A DNA stretch of 64,000 nt from Albidovulum aestuarii (GTDB taxonomy: Bacteria; Pseudomonadota; Alphaproteobacteria; Rhodobacterales; Rhodobacteraceae): assembly GCF_029961185.1 (NCBI RefSeq), contig NZ_JASBQQ010000002.1, forward strand, positions 186,001 to 250,000, written 5' to 3'. Positions 1 through 8,155 of the stretch are shown here, in pieces; the stretch's first letter is position 1; every line of letters begins with the position of its first letter. The notes below the pieces were generated by a model. It made no database searches, was not told the DNA's origin, and saw nothing but the letters and a program-made list of their open reading frames with translations. The position numbers and the translations under genes are program-made.

Positions 1-502
1 CGGCGATCGCCGCGTCGAAGCCGTCGAACATGTCGGCCGCTTCTCTCATGTCGTGGCGGTTTCCGATCACCATGCCCCAGGCATTGTGCACCATCATGAA
101 GGTCCCGAGGCCCATGACGATCTCGTCTCCGGCCATGGCGATGATCGAGGCGGCCGACGCCGCCCATCCCATGACCTCGACCCGGACCTTCGCCGGGTGC
201 TTACGCAGGAGGTTGTAGATCGCGATACCCTCGAACATGTCGCCGCCGGGCGAGTTGATCATCACCGTCACATCGCGGTCGCCGATCGCGCGCAACGCGG
301 CGCCGATCCGCTTCGCCGTGACGCCGCCGCCGGTCCAGAAGTCCTCGCCGATCACGTCGAACATCGTGATCGTCGCATCGTCCGACGATGCGGCCATGGC
401 CGGCGTCTCAGCCCATTTTGCGAGGACGTCCGACGGCGCGTCCCACTGAAAGTTCTGCGGGCGCTGGAAGGTCTTTGCCTCAGGCAGTTTGCGAAGGGTC
501 AT
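1..502 (-). CDS. ClpP-like phage head maturation protease (partial, C-terminus off window)
   Basis: The first 167 residues of a ClpP/S49-type prohead protease, which processes the capsid and scaffold during head assembly. Visible motifs are the oxyanion strand INSPGGD (residues 82-88), the nucleophile region GWAASAAS with Ser116, and MVHNAW with the catalytic His139. The start ATG at 502 is preceded by AGGAGG at ideal spacing, although it lies 23 bp inside the end of the portal gene, which implies coupled translation. The rest of the gene, and probably the capsid gene after it, lie left of the window. The family is clear; substrate specificity is inferred from the position next to portal. Confidence 0.92.
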   Translation of the reverse strand, partial: MTLRKLPEAKTFQRPQNFQWDAPSDVLAKWAETPAMAASSDDATITMFDVIGEDFWTGGGVTAKRIGAALRAIGDRDVTVMINSPGGDMFEGIAIYNLLRKHPAKVRVEVMGWAASAASIIAMAGDEIVMGLGTFMMVHNAWGMVIGNRHDMREAADMFDGFDAAIA

Positions 503-1751
503 TCTGACCTCCTGTGTTTCCGCCGGACGCGCCGGCCGTGTTGGGCGGGTCGTAATAGACATCGCCACCATCGCGCGGGTTCTCGTCCTCGAGCGCGCGG
601 ACGTCGTTCGGGCTGAGCACCCCCCACTGCAGCGCCCTCACGTACGCTTCCCAGCGGGCCTTGATGTCGCCCTTGACCAGGGCGGCCCGGTTGAATCGGG
701 CATAGATGTCATCTTCCGTGACCAGATCGCGGTTGATCGTCTCTTCCCAGGTCGTCAGGTGGTCCTCGAGCGTATAGGTGACAAAGCCGAGGGACTTCTG
801 CTCGAGGCCGGTGCCCCAATTCGAGTCGCTCCCGGTGTTGTCCCCGAGCATCGAGGGCGGCACGCCAAAGAACATGGCGATGTCGGAGCGCGAGAACTGG
901 CGGCTTTCGATGAACTGAGCGTCCTCGGACGTCATACCGATTTGCTCCATGCTCATCCCCTCTTCGAGGATCAGGTCTTTGCCTTCGCTCGTACCGCCGG
1001 ATCGGTAGTCGTCCAGGCTCGACTTCAGAAACGCCAATCCTTCTGGGCCCAATTGACCCGGATGTTTCAGAACGCTGCCGACACGCGCCCCGTTGCGAAA
1101 CATCGTTGCGCCATGGTTCTCCATGGCGAGCGAGAGCCCGATCGACTCACGGGCGTAGGTGATCGGCGAGACACCGTGCACGCCATCGAGCGTAAGCCCG
1201 ACCAGATGAAACACTTCCTCCTGCCGCAGCCTGATCTCGCGGCCATCACGGCGCGTGTACGTGTAGACGAGCGACAGGTCGCTCTCCTGGTCGCAGCGAA
1301 CGCGATCTGGATGCATCGGGATGAGCTCGATAACATTCCGGCGCGACGTGACGATAAGGGCGTAGGCGTTACCCCGCAGGAGCAGATGCGCCTGCAGCAT
1401 CTTGCGGAACTGCGAGGGTGTCTGCCAACGGTTCGGCTTACGGCGGAGGATCTTCCAAAGCGGATGATCGGACATATCCTCACGCTCGCGATCACTCACG
1501 CGCCGCTTGACGTGCAGCGGAATCGTCGCGACAGCACCTGAAATGATCCGAACCGATCCGTAGACCGCCGCCGAGCGCATCGCCGTCGTTGCATTAACCG
1601 TTACGCCGGACGCCGATTGCAGTGCGCCGGCAATCGCGTCCTCAAGCTGCTTGGGCGTCGTTATGATGACACCGCCGCCGGCTGGCTGAGTCGCCGCCCG
1701 CGGCTGAGGCTGCGATTGCGAGCCATTCCACAGGCGTGACCAGATGGACAT
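480..1751 (-). CDS. HK97-family phage portal protein
   Basis: 423 residues, typical for HK97-type portals. The portal forms the dodecameric ring through which the terminase pumps DNA and to which the tail joins. Family-like stretches include the N-terminal SAAVYGSVRIISGAVATIPL (about residues 60-80), HPLWKILRRKPN (about 97-108), LLLRGNAYALI (about 127-137) and the later FGVPPSMLGD motif (about 299-308). It lies 10 bp after the terminase stop and overlaps the head protease start, in the standard order TerS-TerL-portal-protease. The C-terminal tail is Gly/Asn/Ser-rich and probably flexible. Confidence 0.93.
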   Translation of the reverse strand: MSIWSRLWNGSQSQPQPRAATQPAGGGVIITTPKQLEDAIAGALQSASGVTVNATTAMRSAAVYGSVRIISGAVATIPLHVKRRVSDREREDMSDHPLWKILRRKPNRWQTPSQFRKMLQAHLLLRGNAYALIVTSRRNVIELIPMHPDRVRCDQESDLSLVYTYTRRDGREIRLRQEEVFHLVGLTLDGVHGVSPITYARESIGLSLAMENHGATMFRNGARVGSVLKHPGQLGPEGLAFLKSSLDDYRSGGTSEGKDLILEEGMSMEQIGMTSEDAQFIESRQFSRSDIAMFFGVPPSMLGDNTGSDSNWGTGLEQKSLGFVTYTLEDHLTTWEETINRDLVTEDDIYARFNRAALVKGDIKARWEAYVRALQWGVLSPNDVRALEDENPRDGGDVYYDPPNTAGASGGNTGGQNDPSQTA

Positions 1752-1761
1752 CAGGATCTCC

Positions 1762-3516
1762 TCACACCACCAGGGCGCCGCGTTCGCGATAGACTGAAAG
1801 ACCCTTCGCCACGGGGTTTCCGAGCATCAGCATAGCTGCGTTGAAAAGAGCCATAAGCGGGTCGATTTTCGCCGCCCCCGCGGCCTGTTTCGTGACCACG
1901 TAGTTGCTCCCTCTCAGTTCAGTTTTTGCATTGGCGACGCACCAGGTCATGATCGGCTGTCCCGCATGGCGCATCGTCTTTTCCTTCAGCTTGCGCGGAA
2001 TGGTTTGCACCGCGGGCTGTTGCTTGTATCCCTGCCCGACCATGGACAGCAGTTCTTCATCGATGCCCGCCGCAACCAACGTGTCGACGAAGACCAACGA
2101 CCCACCCCAACTGTCGAGGCCGATCGCCGCCTTGTCGGGGAACCGACCGGCGTGGTGAACCTTCAGCAGAATCTCCGCCATCTCTTCAGCGTCCTGACCA
2201 ACCAGGTCGCAGAGTGTGAGATCGCCGCATTCAATCAGATCGTGCAGCTTCGAGGCGATCGATTTTCGCCGCTCAAAAACCTCGGGAAAGGCCCATGCAT
2301 GTACCAGGCCAAGCCAGGCTTTCGTCTTGGCGTGCCGCCCTAGGAGCGCAAGCGCCGCAAGGTCGTCGAGACCGCCGCCGTCAATTCCGCCCACGATCAC
2401 GTCACAGCATTCGATCATGGTATCAATGGTCAGTCCCGGCATCGCCGCAGCTTCCCAGTGCAGCGCCCCGGTCCAGCCATCGGCCATCATGCCCAGGCCA
2501 ATCTCGATGTTCAGGTGCTGCGACGCCCAGCGGGCCTCGCTTTCCGGCCCCTTATCGCGGTCCTGTTTGTAGAGATCGAGCAGACGGTCTATCGTGATCG
2601 ACCGTCCAAGGTTCGGAAGAACCATCGGCCAGTTCTTCGGATCGCGCCACGCCTTGTCCTCGCCTGACTGCATCGCGATTGGAAACTCGTAAAGGATCGG
2701 CAGCATCCGGACACCGTCCGTCAGCTTTCCGTCTCTTACATCGCGGGCATAGTTCAGTTCCGCCTTGAAGACCCCTTGTGGCGGCCGCTCGGACTGTGTC
2801 GTGATGATGATCAGCAAGCTTTCCGAATTGGTGATCATCCCGCCCCGGATCTGCCCGATGACCCGGTCCGCATAATGCGATTCCGCCATCACGTGCAGTT
2901 CGTCGAGGATGGCGAATGCCGGAATCGATCCGGTGACCACCTTCGGATCAAAGGACTTGATCTTCAGTTTGGCGTTCATGCGTACGCCGGTTTCCGGATC
3001 GACGTGGTTGTCGATGATCATCGATCGATGAGTGACAATCTTGAAACGCCGGGACAGGTAGTCGTCTGCCTCGATCATGGCACAGGCCTGCGCAAAGCAC
3101 TTCTCCGCGACCTCCTGTGTCGGCCCGATGATAACACCGTCGACGTTCGGCCGGCGGTTCATCATCATTGCCACCAGCCCCAGTGCCGCAGCGTTCGTCG
3201 TCTTGCCGTTCTTCTTCGGCACCAGATTGAATATCTCGCCGACAAGCCGCACCATCCGCTGCTCACCCGGCCGGTCCGGATCGTCCTCGAACCTCACCGA
3301 GCCAAAGGCAGCACGCACAATGTCGCGCATCCACTCACCCCCGACCTCCCCGAAGGTTGGTTGCCCGGGGATATCCGGCACCCTCAGCTTGTCGAAAAGG
3401 TCAACGGCGATCCCGGCCTCGATCTCATCAAGCGGCAAATCCGGGATCGGCGTCTCGCCGCGAGCCAGCTTGTCCTGCCAGTCTGGGCAGGCGAACGACA
3501 TCGCGTCGAGTGGCAT
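1762..3516 (-). CDS. Phage terminase large subunit (TerL)
   Basis: 584-residue DNA-packaging motor and nuclease. The ATPase domain shows a variant Walker A, VPKKNGKTT (residues 99-107), Walker B AILDE (202-206) and the coupling motif IITTQSE (about 238-243). The C-terminal nuclease half contains acidic segments such as GGIDGGGLDD and GLDSWGG, as in RNase H-like terminase nucleases. Its ATG overlaps the TerS stop by one base (TGATG), so the two subunits are translationally coupled. It would cut concatemeric DNA and pump it through the neighbouring portal. The sequence does not tell whether packaging is cos- or pac-type. Confidence 0.95.
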   Translation of the reverse strand: MPLDAMSFACPDWQDKLARGETPIPDLPLDEIEAGIAVDLFDKLRVPDIPGQPTFGEVGGEWMRDIVRAAFGSVRFEDDPDRPGEQRMVRLVGEIFNLVPKKNGKTTNAAALGLVAMMMNRRPNVDGVIIGPTQEVAEKCFAQACAMIEADDYLSRRFKIVTHRSMIIDNHVDPETGVRMNAKLKIKSFDPKVVTGSIPAFAILDELHVMAESHYADRVIGQIRGGMITNSESLLIIITTQSERPPQGVFKAELNYARDVRDGKLTDGVRMLPILYEFPIAMQSGEDKAWRDPKNWPMVLPNLGRSITIDRLLDLYKQDRDKGPESEARWASQHLNIEIGLGMMADGWTGALHWEAAAMPGLTIDTMIECCDVIVGGIDGGGLDDLAALALLGRHAKTKAWLGLVHAWAFPEVFERRKSIASKLHDLIECGDLTLCDLVGQDAEEMAEILLKVHHAGRFPDKAAIGLDSWGGSLVFVDTLVAAGIDEELLSMVGQGYKQQPAVQTIPRKLKEKTMRHAGQPIMTWCVANAKTELRGSNYVVTKQAAGAAKIDPLMALFNAAMLMLGNPVAKGLSVYRERGALVV

Positions 3517-4004
3517 CAGTTTGTGCGGCCCCTCCGGCGGTCAAAGATATCGCCGTAGTCACCCGGGACCTGCCGCGCCGCCTCAAGCGCGGCCTGCTTC
3601 TTGCCAAGCGGCTTCTTGTCATCCGGCCCCTCTCCAACCCCGCCATCCTTCTGGCGACGCGGCGCCTTTGGTGCGGCCCGCTCGATCCGATCGCGGAGTT
3701 CGCGTACGGAAGGCACATGTCCTTCACGGGCCCGCTGCATTAGGACGTCCAGCATCATGCCTTCGGTCTTGACCCGGCCAAACTCCAGCTCTGCCGAAAA
3801 ATGTTTTCTGAGCGTGTCGGAATCGATCCCCATATCCTTGGCGATCATCTCATGAGTCCACCCTGCAGCCGCGCGAACCTCAACAAACCTCTGATTTTCT
3901 TCGCTTTTCTTGTAGCTCGGGCGCCCCCGGCGTTCACGGAGCGGTTCGACTGGCCGGCCGAACAGGTCACGTTCTGTCTCAGCCGCTGGATTCTGCCGTT
4001 CCAC
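3516..4004 (-). CDS. Phage terminase small subunit (TerS)
   Basis: DNA-recognition subunit of the terminase. An N-terminal helix-turn-helix is visible in AAGWTHEMIAKDMGIDSDTL, followed by a helical oligomerisation region and a basic Lys/Arg-rich tail. I chose the GTG at 4004 (162 residues, GGAG about 11 bases upstream). The ATG at 4094 would add 30 residues of low-complexity sequence (MPLAGRGGGSK...) and overlap the HNH gene. Position directly before TerL supports the call. The HTH resembles small-terminase and GcrA-like modules. The start is uncertain, the family fairly secure. Confidence 0.85.
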   Translation of the reverse strand: MERQNPAAETERDLFGRPVEPLRERRGRPSYKKSEENQRFVEVRAAAGWTHEMIAKDMGIDSDTLRKHFSAELEFGRVKTEGMMLDVLMQRAREGHVPSVRELRDRIERAAPKAPRRQKDGGVGEGPDDKKPLGKKQAALEAARQVPGDYGDIFDRRRGRTN

Positions 4005-4077
4005 CAGAAAAAAATCTCCGCATTGGGGGGGCGCGGGTCTACGGCTCGCGGCCCTGTGAACTTTCGACCCACCCCCC

Positions 4078-4434
4078 CTACCAGCCAGCGGCACGCTCTT
4101 CGGCTTGCTTCACCTTGTCGTGGCATAGCTTGCATAGGCACTGCAGGTTGTTCTCATCCCAGAACAGTGCTTCGTCACCCTTGTGCGGGATCTTGTGGTC
4201 CGCGACCGTCTGGCCCTTGCGGCCTTCGACCCGACCACACTGGGCGCAAGTGAAGTGGGCTTCGAGCCGCACCTTCCAACTCAGGGATTGCCAAGCCTTC
4301 GTCGAATACCACTTGCGCCACGGCTGCGTCGCCCGGCGGTATCGATTGCGGTCGGCTTCAGACTGGTGCGAAGGGCTAGCGATGCGGGGCGGCAGAGATG
4401 TCAGCCTGTTCGGCAGTTGCTTCAGCCGCCCCAT
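4078..4434 (-). CDS. Phage HNH endonuclease
   Basis: 118 residues with a complete HNH fold: zinc-binding CAQC, the ADHKIPH motif giving the first catalytic histidine, ENNLQCLC, and the final CKLCHDKVK. Small HNH proteins next to terminase genes are known to help terminase cleavage at cos sites in several HK97-like phages. Here the gene sits just upstream of TerS on the same strand, so a packaging role is the best inference; a free-standing nicking enzyme is the alternative. The N-terminal 45 residues are basic and probably contact DNA. Confidence 0.92.
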   Translation of the reverse strand: MGRLKQLPNRLTSLPPRIASPSHQSEADRNRYRRATQPWRKWYSTKAWQSLSWKVRLEAHFTCAQCGRVEGRKGQTVADHKIPHKGDEALFWDENNLQCLCKLCHDKVKQAEERAAGW

Positions 4435-4487
4435 CTGCCCCTCACTTCATCGCCTTGCCCTCGCTGGGTGGGTGGTCCAAACAGAAA

Positions 4488-4517
4488 CGCCCGCTGCGGG
4501 ATGGGTCCCGGCGGGCG
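4488..4517 (-). terminator. Intrinsic terminator between early and packaging genes
   Basis: Stem CGCCCGC/GCGGGCG closed around an inner CGGGA-TGGG-TCCCG hairpin. On the minus strand it is followed by the T-rich run TTTCTGTTT. It lies in the 129-bp gap between the gene at 4564-5373 and the HNH gene, both on the minus strand, so it can stop transcription before the packaging genes. Confidence 0.7.
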
Positions 4518-4563
4518 TGGTACTGGATGATGGCAAGGAAGATGCCGAAGGCGGACTTAACTG

Positions 4564-5373
4564 TCAAGACATATCTTGTGGTGCTCTCAGCGTGTAGCCC
4601 CTCATACAGTCCAGAATGGACGCCAAGGTCTTGCGCAGCGCCTCGCGTGTGTCCCCCTTGGCAGCCCAGCCATGAGCCTTCAGCACATCGCTGAGGCTGC
4701 GGTCACCGAGGCAGACCATATCAACCAGCGTCCGGTTCAGGATCACACCGCGTGCACGGACGCCGCGCTTCGAGGGTCTGACCCTGCGCACCTCCATCGC
4801 AGCCCCAACACCAATGCGATTGACCATCCATGCAAGGCGCATCCCTTCGGCGATGAAGGCATCGATGAACTCGCCCTGGCCACCGCCCTTGCCGATGGTT
4901 TCTAGCGACGCGCACTTCATGCCACCAGCCTCGTGTCTCTCGGTCAGGTCTCGGTAGTCGCGCCCAACCTGTTCCTGTCCGGGTGTGAAAGGCGGGATGA
5001 ACAGCTCCGGATCACCACCGGCTGCTTCATGCCGACGGTACGCATCGGCACGCATCGCATCGAAGACATCGGCTTTGGCGATGGCGGCGCGTGGCCGCAG
5101 TTCGCCAGGCCCCTGATATCCAGATGGCCGCGCCGTGCCGCGTGATCCTGGCACAATCTCGACCGGGCGAAACACCCGATATGCACCTCGCGCCGGGCTT
5201 GCCGGGATCTCGGGCCCGCAGATGTCAGGCGGTATCGCTGCGGCATTCAGCGCCCGCATCGGCGCGTCCGTTTCATTCAGTCTGGCGGCCACTCGCTCAC
5301 GATGCTCGGCCACCAGTCGCTCGCTCATGGATCGGTCAAACCCGAAACCCAACTTATTGTGCTTACCGTTCAT
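4564..5373 (-). CDS. Phage protein of unknown function, possible DUF6456-like late regulator
   Basis: 269 residues, start at 5373 supported by a GAGGTGG Shine-Dalgarno. The N-terminal half is Pro/Arg-rich. The C-terminal part (about 140-262) has the layout VGRDYRDLTERHE ... MVCLGDRSLSDVLKAHGW ... REALRKTLASILDCMRGY. To me this resembles the DUF6456 helical domain found in alphaproteobacterial and phage regulators, but the resemblance is by eye only. It sits between the replication block and the terminator preceding the packaging genes, where antiterminators or late activators are often encoded. Function is not established. Confidence 0.6.
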   Translation of the reverse strand: MNGKHNKLGFGFDRSMSERLVAEHRERVAARLNETDAPMRALNAAAIPPDICGPEIPASPARGAYRVFRPVEIVPGSRGTARPSGYQGPGELRPRAAIAKADVFDAMRADAYRRHEAAGGDPELFIPPFTPGQEQVGRDYRDLTERHEAGGMKCASLETIGKGGGQGEFIDAFIAEGMRLAWMVNRIGVGAAMEVRRVRPSKRGVRARGVILNRTLVDMVCLGDRSLSDVLKAHGWAAKGDTREALRKTLASILDCMRGYTLRAPQDMS

Positions 5374-5819
5374 ACTGCCACCTCATCTTGATCTTGTTTC
5401 TTTTCCCTTGGGCCCGAAGGGCTTGAGATTGATTCAGTTGGGCTTGAAAAGAGGATATAATCCGTTGCGGAATAGATAATGAAAACAAAGCAGTAGACGC
5501 AGATTTGGGCCCGACGGGCCCGAGGGGCCCGAGATTCCGACCTTTCGCATAAGCGCCGCTTTCCTTCGTCTTCGCCTTCCATCTCGCGCGCGCACGCGCG
5601 CATACGCGTCACCCGCATTTTCAAGCCCCTCGGGCCCGTCGGGCCCAAATCGCCGCCTAACCAGTTGAAACACAAACACTTCCCCCGAACCCCCTTCTTC
5701 ACATCTCCGGCCCTGACAGGGCAGTCTCAAGCCCATCGGGCCCAACTCAGACCCAAGGGCGCGACGGGTCCGAGGCCGCTTAGTCAATTCGAAGACGGTG
5801 ATGGTGGGGTGCGGGGAGG
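5374..5819. other. Non-coding gap of 446 bp carrying a symmetric repeat array
   Basis: No convincing gene. The overlapping reading frames here encode Arg- and Gly-Pro-rich low-complexity peptides and are not supported. The stretch holds the mirror-symmetric GGGCCC-containing repeats described separately, plus a 25-nt alternating purine/pyrimidine tract at 5585-5609 (CG/CA/TA steps) that could adopt Z-DNA. It lies between the helicase/primase block and the possible late regulator. Confidence 0.7.
5408..5775. repeat. Mirror-symmetric array of 19-bp GGGCCC repeats
   Basis: Four 19-bp repeats of consensus TTGGGCCCGANGGGCYYGA. Two are in plus orientation (5408-5426, 5505-5523) and two in minus orientation (5630-5648, 5727-5745). 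Like-oriented copies are exactly 97 bp apart on both sides, and the array is symmetric about 5576.5. The inner pair belongs to a perfect 27-bp inverted repeat (5502-5528 with 5625-5651). A degenerate extra copy follows at 5755-5775 and a half copy, TTGGGCTTGA, at 5438-5447. The geometry suggests a protein-binding or replication structure, but this is inference. Confidence 0.85.
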
Positions 5820-6353
5820 TCATGAGCGCCCCCGAATCCGCAGCCATCTGGCGTTGATCTCAGATGTCGGCCGACCGATCAGCGTGGAAAGACGTTCAAT
5901 CTCTGCGTACCGGCCGCCTGTGGCCGCGATCAGCGCATCGCATTCCGCAGTCCACTTCGGATTTCTCACGCCATCAGGTCGCCGCACTTTGGCGGTCGCA
6001 GGCCTTGGCCTCTCGGCAACCGCAACCGGAACTGCCCGGACAACGGTCTTTTCCAGATGGTAGGCGCGGCGCGCATCGAGGCCGAGCCGGTTGGCGTTGG
6101 TCTTGATGCTGCCGAGCGCGATACCCAAGGCATCGGCGATCTTTTGATGCGTTTCCCCAGCCGCCCACATCCTGCGGAACCGCGCATCGCGCTCCGGCGT
6201 GGTGCGGCGCTTGGGGTGGGGCCCGAGATCAAGGGTTTTTGCCCGGAACGATACACCCGCTGCAGACAACCCGATGGCCTCGCCGATCTCCCGTAAGGGT
6301 GTTCCGACAAGCCATTCCCGGCGAATGAGGGCGTCCTGTTCCTCGCGTGTCAT
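5820..6353 (-). CDS. GcrA-like multi-HTH phage DNA-binding protein
   Basis: 177 residues with three repeated helix-turn-helix/SANT-like modules: EWLVGTPLREIGEAIGLSAAGV near the N-terminus, MWAAGETHQKIADALGIALGSI in the middle, and a C-terminal ERLSTLIGRPTSEINARWLR module. The first two show the GcrA-type pattern in which a W..G.. start is followed by an IA..LG..... turn. The ATG overlaps the helicase stop (ATGA), so it is the last gene of the early leftward operon. It is likely a sequence-specific regulator; a role in origin recognition is possible because the repeat array lies immediately downstream. The target is unknown. Confidence 0.75.
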   Translation of the reverse strand: MTREEQDALIRREWLVGTPLREIGEAIGLSAAGVSFRAKTLDLGPHPKRRTTPERDARFRRMWAAGETHQKIADALGIALGSIKTNANRLGLDARRAYHLEKTVVRAVPVAVAERPRPATAKVRRPDGVRNPKWTAECDALIAATGGRYAEIERLSTLIGRPTSEINARWLRIRGRS

Positions 6354-8155
6354 GACGGGAAGTCCTTGTCAGCCCTGCTTGACCGGGTGTGTTGCGGCCG
6401 ATTTGCGAAACGATCGGCAAAGACATCAGTCAGGCGAATGCCGCGATATCCGGTGACGCCGCTTTTTCCGGCAATGAATGAACGACCGCTGCCGGGATGG
6501 CGCCAATTTCTGTCAGCCTTTTCCTTCAGGCGCAGCGAACAGGTGCGATTCCCCCAACGTGTTTCGCCACGCTCTTCCTGCCAGAACTGGAATGCCTCGA
6601 TCAGGTCCTTCGCCGTCATGAAATCTGTCTCGGACCCGCTGACAACGGCACACTCGGTCAGCATCGTGCCCATTGGATCGCTTTCGTCGCGGTATTCCTG
6701 CGTGGCGGCCATGACCGCCTCGGGCTCCTGCAGGCCGTTTTCGAGGTAATCGAGAAGACCTTCGACCAACCAATTCAGGATGCCGTCGCGTTCCTCATAG
6801 AGCTTTTGGACAAGGTCCGGATCGCGCTCCGCCTTCGGGATCTGCACATCGAAGGGCACCAACAGCAAGCGCCGCCAGATGCCGTCGTCGGTGCCGCGGA
6901 TATCGGGCTTGTGGTTTCCGGAAATGGTCAGCTTGAAAAGCGGCAGGAACTCGAAGAAGTCGGCATTCAGACCGCGCGCCAACATCGGCTCGCCGCCCGT
7001 CAGTTCCTTGATCTTTGCCTCCTGCAGCCGCTCGCCCTCTTCGGGCTCAGAGGCACGGACAAATCGGGCACCGACCAAAGGGATCAGGTCCGGCGTCGCG
7101 TCGCCACCCGAACGGCGGTTTCGGCCGATCAGGCTTTCGATCTTCGCAGTTGCACCGTAGTCGCCGAGGATACGCGCCATGAGGTCGACCAGAACGGATT
7201 TACCGTTGGCACCGGCACCATAGAGGAACACCAGCTTCTGCTCGCCCGTCAGCGCGGTCATGCATAGACCGAACCACCGCTGCAGGAAGCGGCGCATCTC
7301 GGCGGCTGGCATGATGCGTTCTAGGAACGCCATGAAACCCGGCGCGGTGGCATCCGGATCGTAGCTGGCCGCAACCGCCTTCGTCACCAGGTGCGCACGG
7401 TCATGATCGATGCGTTCAACCTCAGCAACGCGCGACATGCCGTCTCCATCGCCACCGGTCACCTTGAACCGCAGGATTCCGCTGTCGGTATTTATCATCA
7501 GCGGATCTGCATCGAGTTCGTCCAACTGCCGAGCCACCATGGTTCCAGCTTCCATGTAGGCATTGGCGATCCGGGCGCTGTTTCCGGACTGTTGAGCAAA
7601 GCGTCGATGTCCCTTGCGAAGATCTGCCAGCCGCTTCTTCATCGTTCCGATCGCCATCAGATCGACGTCGATCCGGTCGATCCGGGCCTTGGCATCTGGC
7701 AACAGGTTGCCGTCGTCGTCCTTATTGTTCGATTCTGACTTCCGCTCTTCGACCAGGTCGCGCTCTTTCGCGAGCAATTCCATTTGCCGATCGCTCAGGA
7801 CCAGGTACGGCACTTCCGCTTCGACCCGTTCCGCTATCTGCTGGGCACGGCGGCGAACCTCGATCTCGTCTGGGTCCTTGCGCCACATCTTGCCGTTCCA
7901 GACGAACCAGCCGACGCGGGGCACCCAGATGACATCTTCGCCGAAATAGAGGGCGAAGCGCTGGCCATTGCCAAAATCGTTCAGGGGAAAGCCGCAAGCC
8001 CGTCGGATCGTGTCGGGATCGATCGCAGGTGGGGCGTCATCGGGCGGCGCTGAATCGTCAGGCGCGTCGTGATCTGGCGTGATCTCGTCCGGAAGGTCGA
8101 CATCCTCGGCCGCGCCCATCAGCTTTCTGACATTGTCGATTCCATCATCGGCCAT
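6350..8155 (-). CDS. Phage SF3 helicase / P4-D5 family replication ATPase
   Basis: 601 residues. The middle holds a superfamily 3 helicase core: Walker A GAGANGKS (313-320), the following GDYGATAKIESLIG, a Walker B region in ARFVRASEPEE, and motif C in FKLTISGNHKP with the downstream IWRRLLLVPF. The order matches phage/plasmid D5/P4-type replicative helicases. Upstream residues form the D5_N-like region; the first about 50 residues are acidic and disordered. It overlaps the primase gene by 11 bp, so primase and helicase are made together and probably act as the phage replisome starter. Confidence 0.94.
   Translation of the reverse strand: MADDGIDNVRKLMGAAEDVDLPDEITPDHDAPDDSAPPDDAPPAIDPDTIRRACGFPLNDFGNGQRFALYFGEDVIWVPRVGWFVWNGKMWRKDPDEIEVRRRAQQIAERVEAEVPYLVLSDRQMELLAKERDLVEERKSESNNKDDDGNLLPDAKARIDRIDVDLMAIGTMKKRLADLRKGHRRFAQQSGNSARIANAYMEAGTMVARQLDELDADPLMINTDSGILRFKVTGGDGDGMSRVAEVERIDHDRAHLVTKAVAASYDPDATAPGFMAFLERIMPAAEMRRFLQRWFGLCMTALTGEQKLVFLYGAGANGKSVLVDLMARILGDYGATAKIESLIGRNRRSGGDATPDLIPLVGARFVRASEPEEGERLQEAKIKELTGGEPMLARGLNADFFEFLPLFKLTISGNHKPDIRGTDDGIWRRLLLVPFDVQIPKAERDPDLVQKLYEERDGILNWLVEGLLDYLENGLQEPEAVMAATQEYRDESDPMGTMLTECAVVSGSETDFMTAKDLIEAFQFWQEERGETRWGNRTCSLRLKEKADRNWRHPGSGRSFIAGKSGVTGYRGIRLTDVFADRFANRPQHTRSSRADKDFPS

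Noticed and set aside
5370-5847. Two overlapping minus-strand frames (110 and 137 codons) with Gly-Pro repeats, one ending in an ATGA overlap with the gene at 4564-5373
   Set aside because: Peptides are low-complexity products of the GGGCCC DNA repeats, start at weak sites (GTG, no ribosome site) and the repeat symmetry is at DNA level. The ATGA overlap may be chance.
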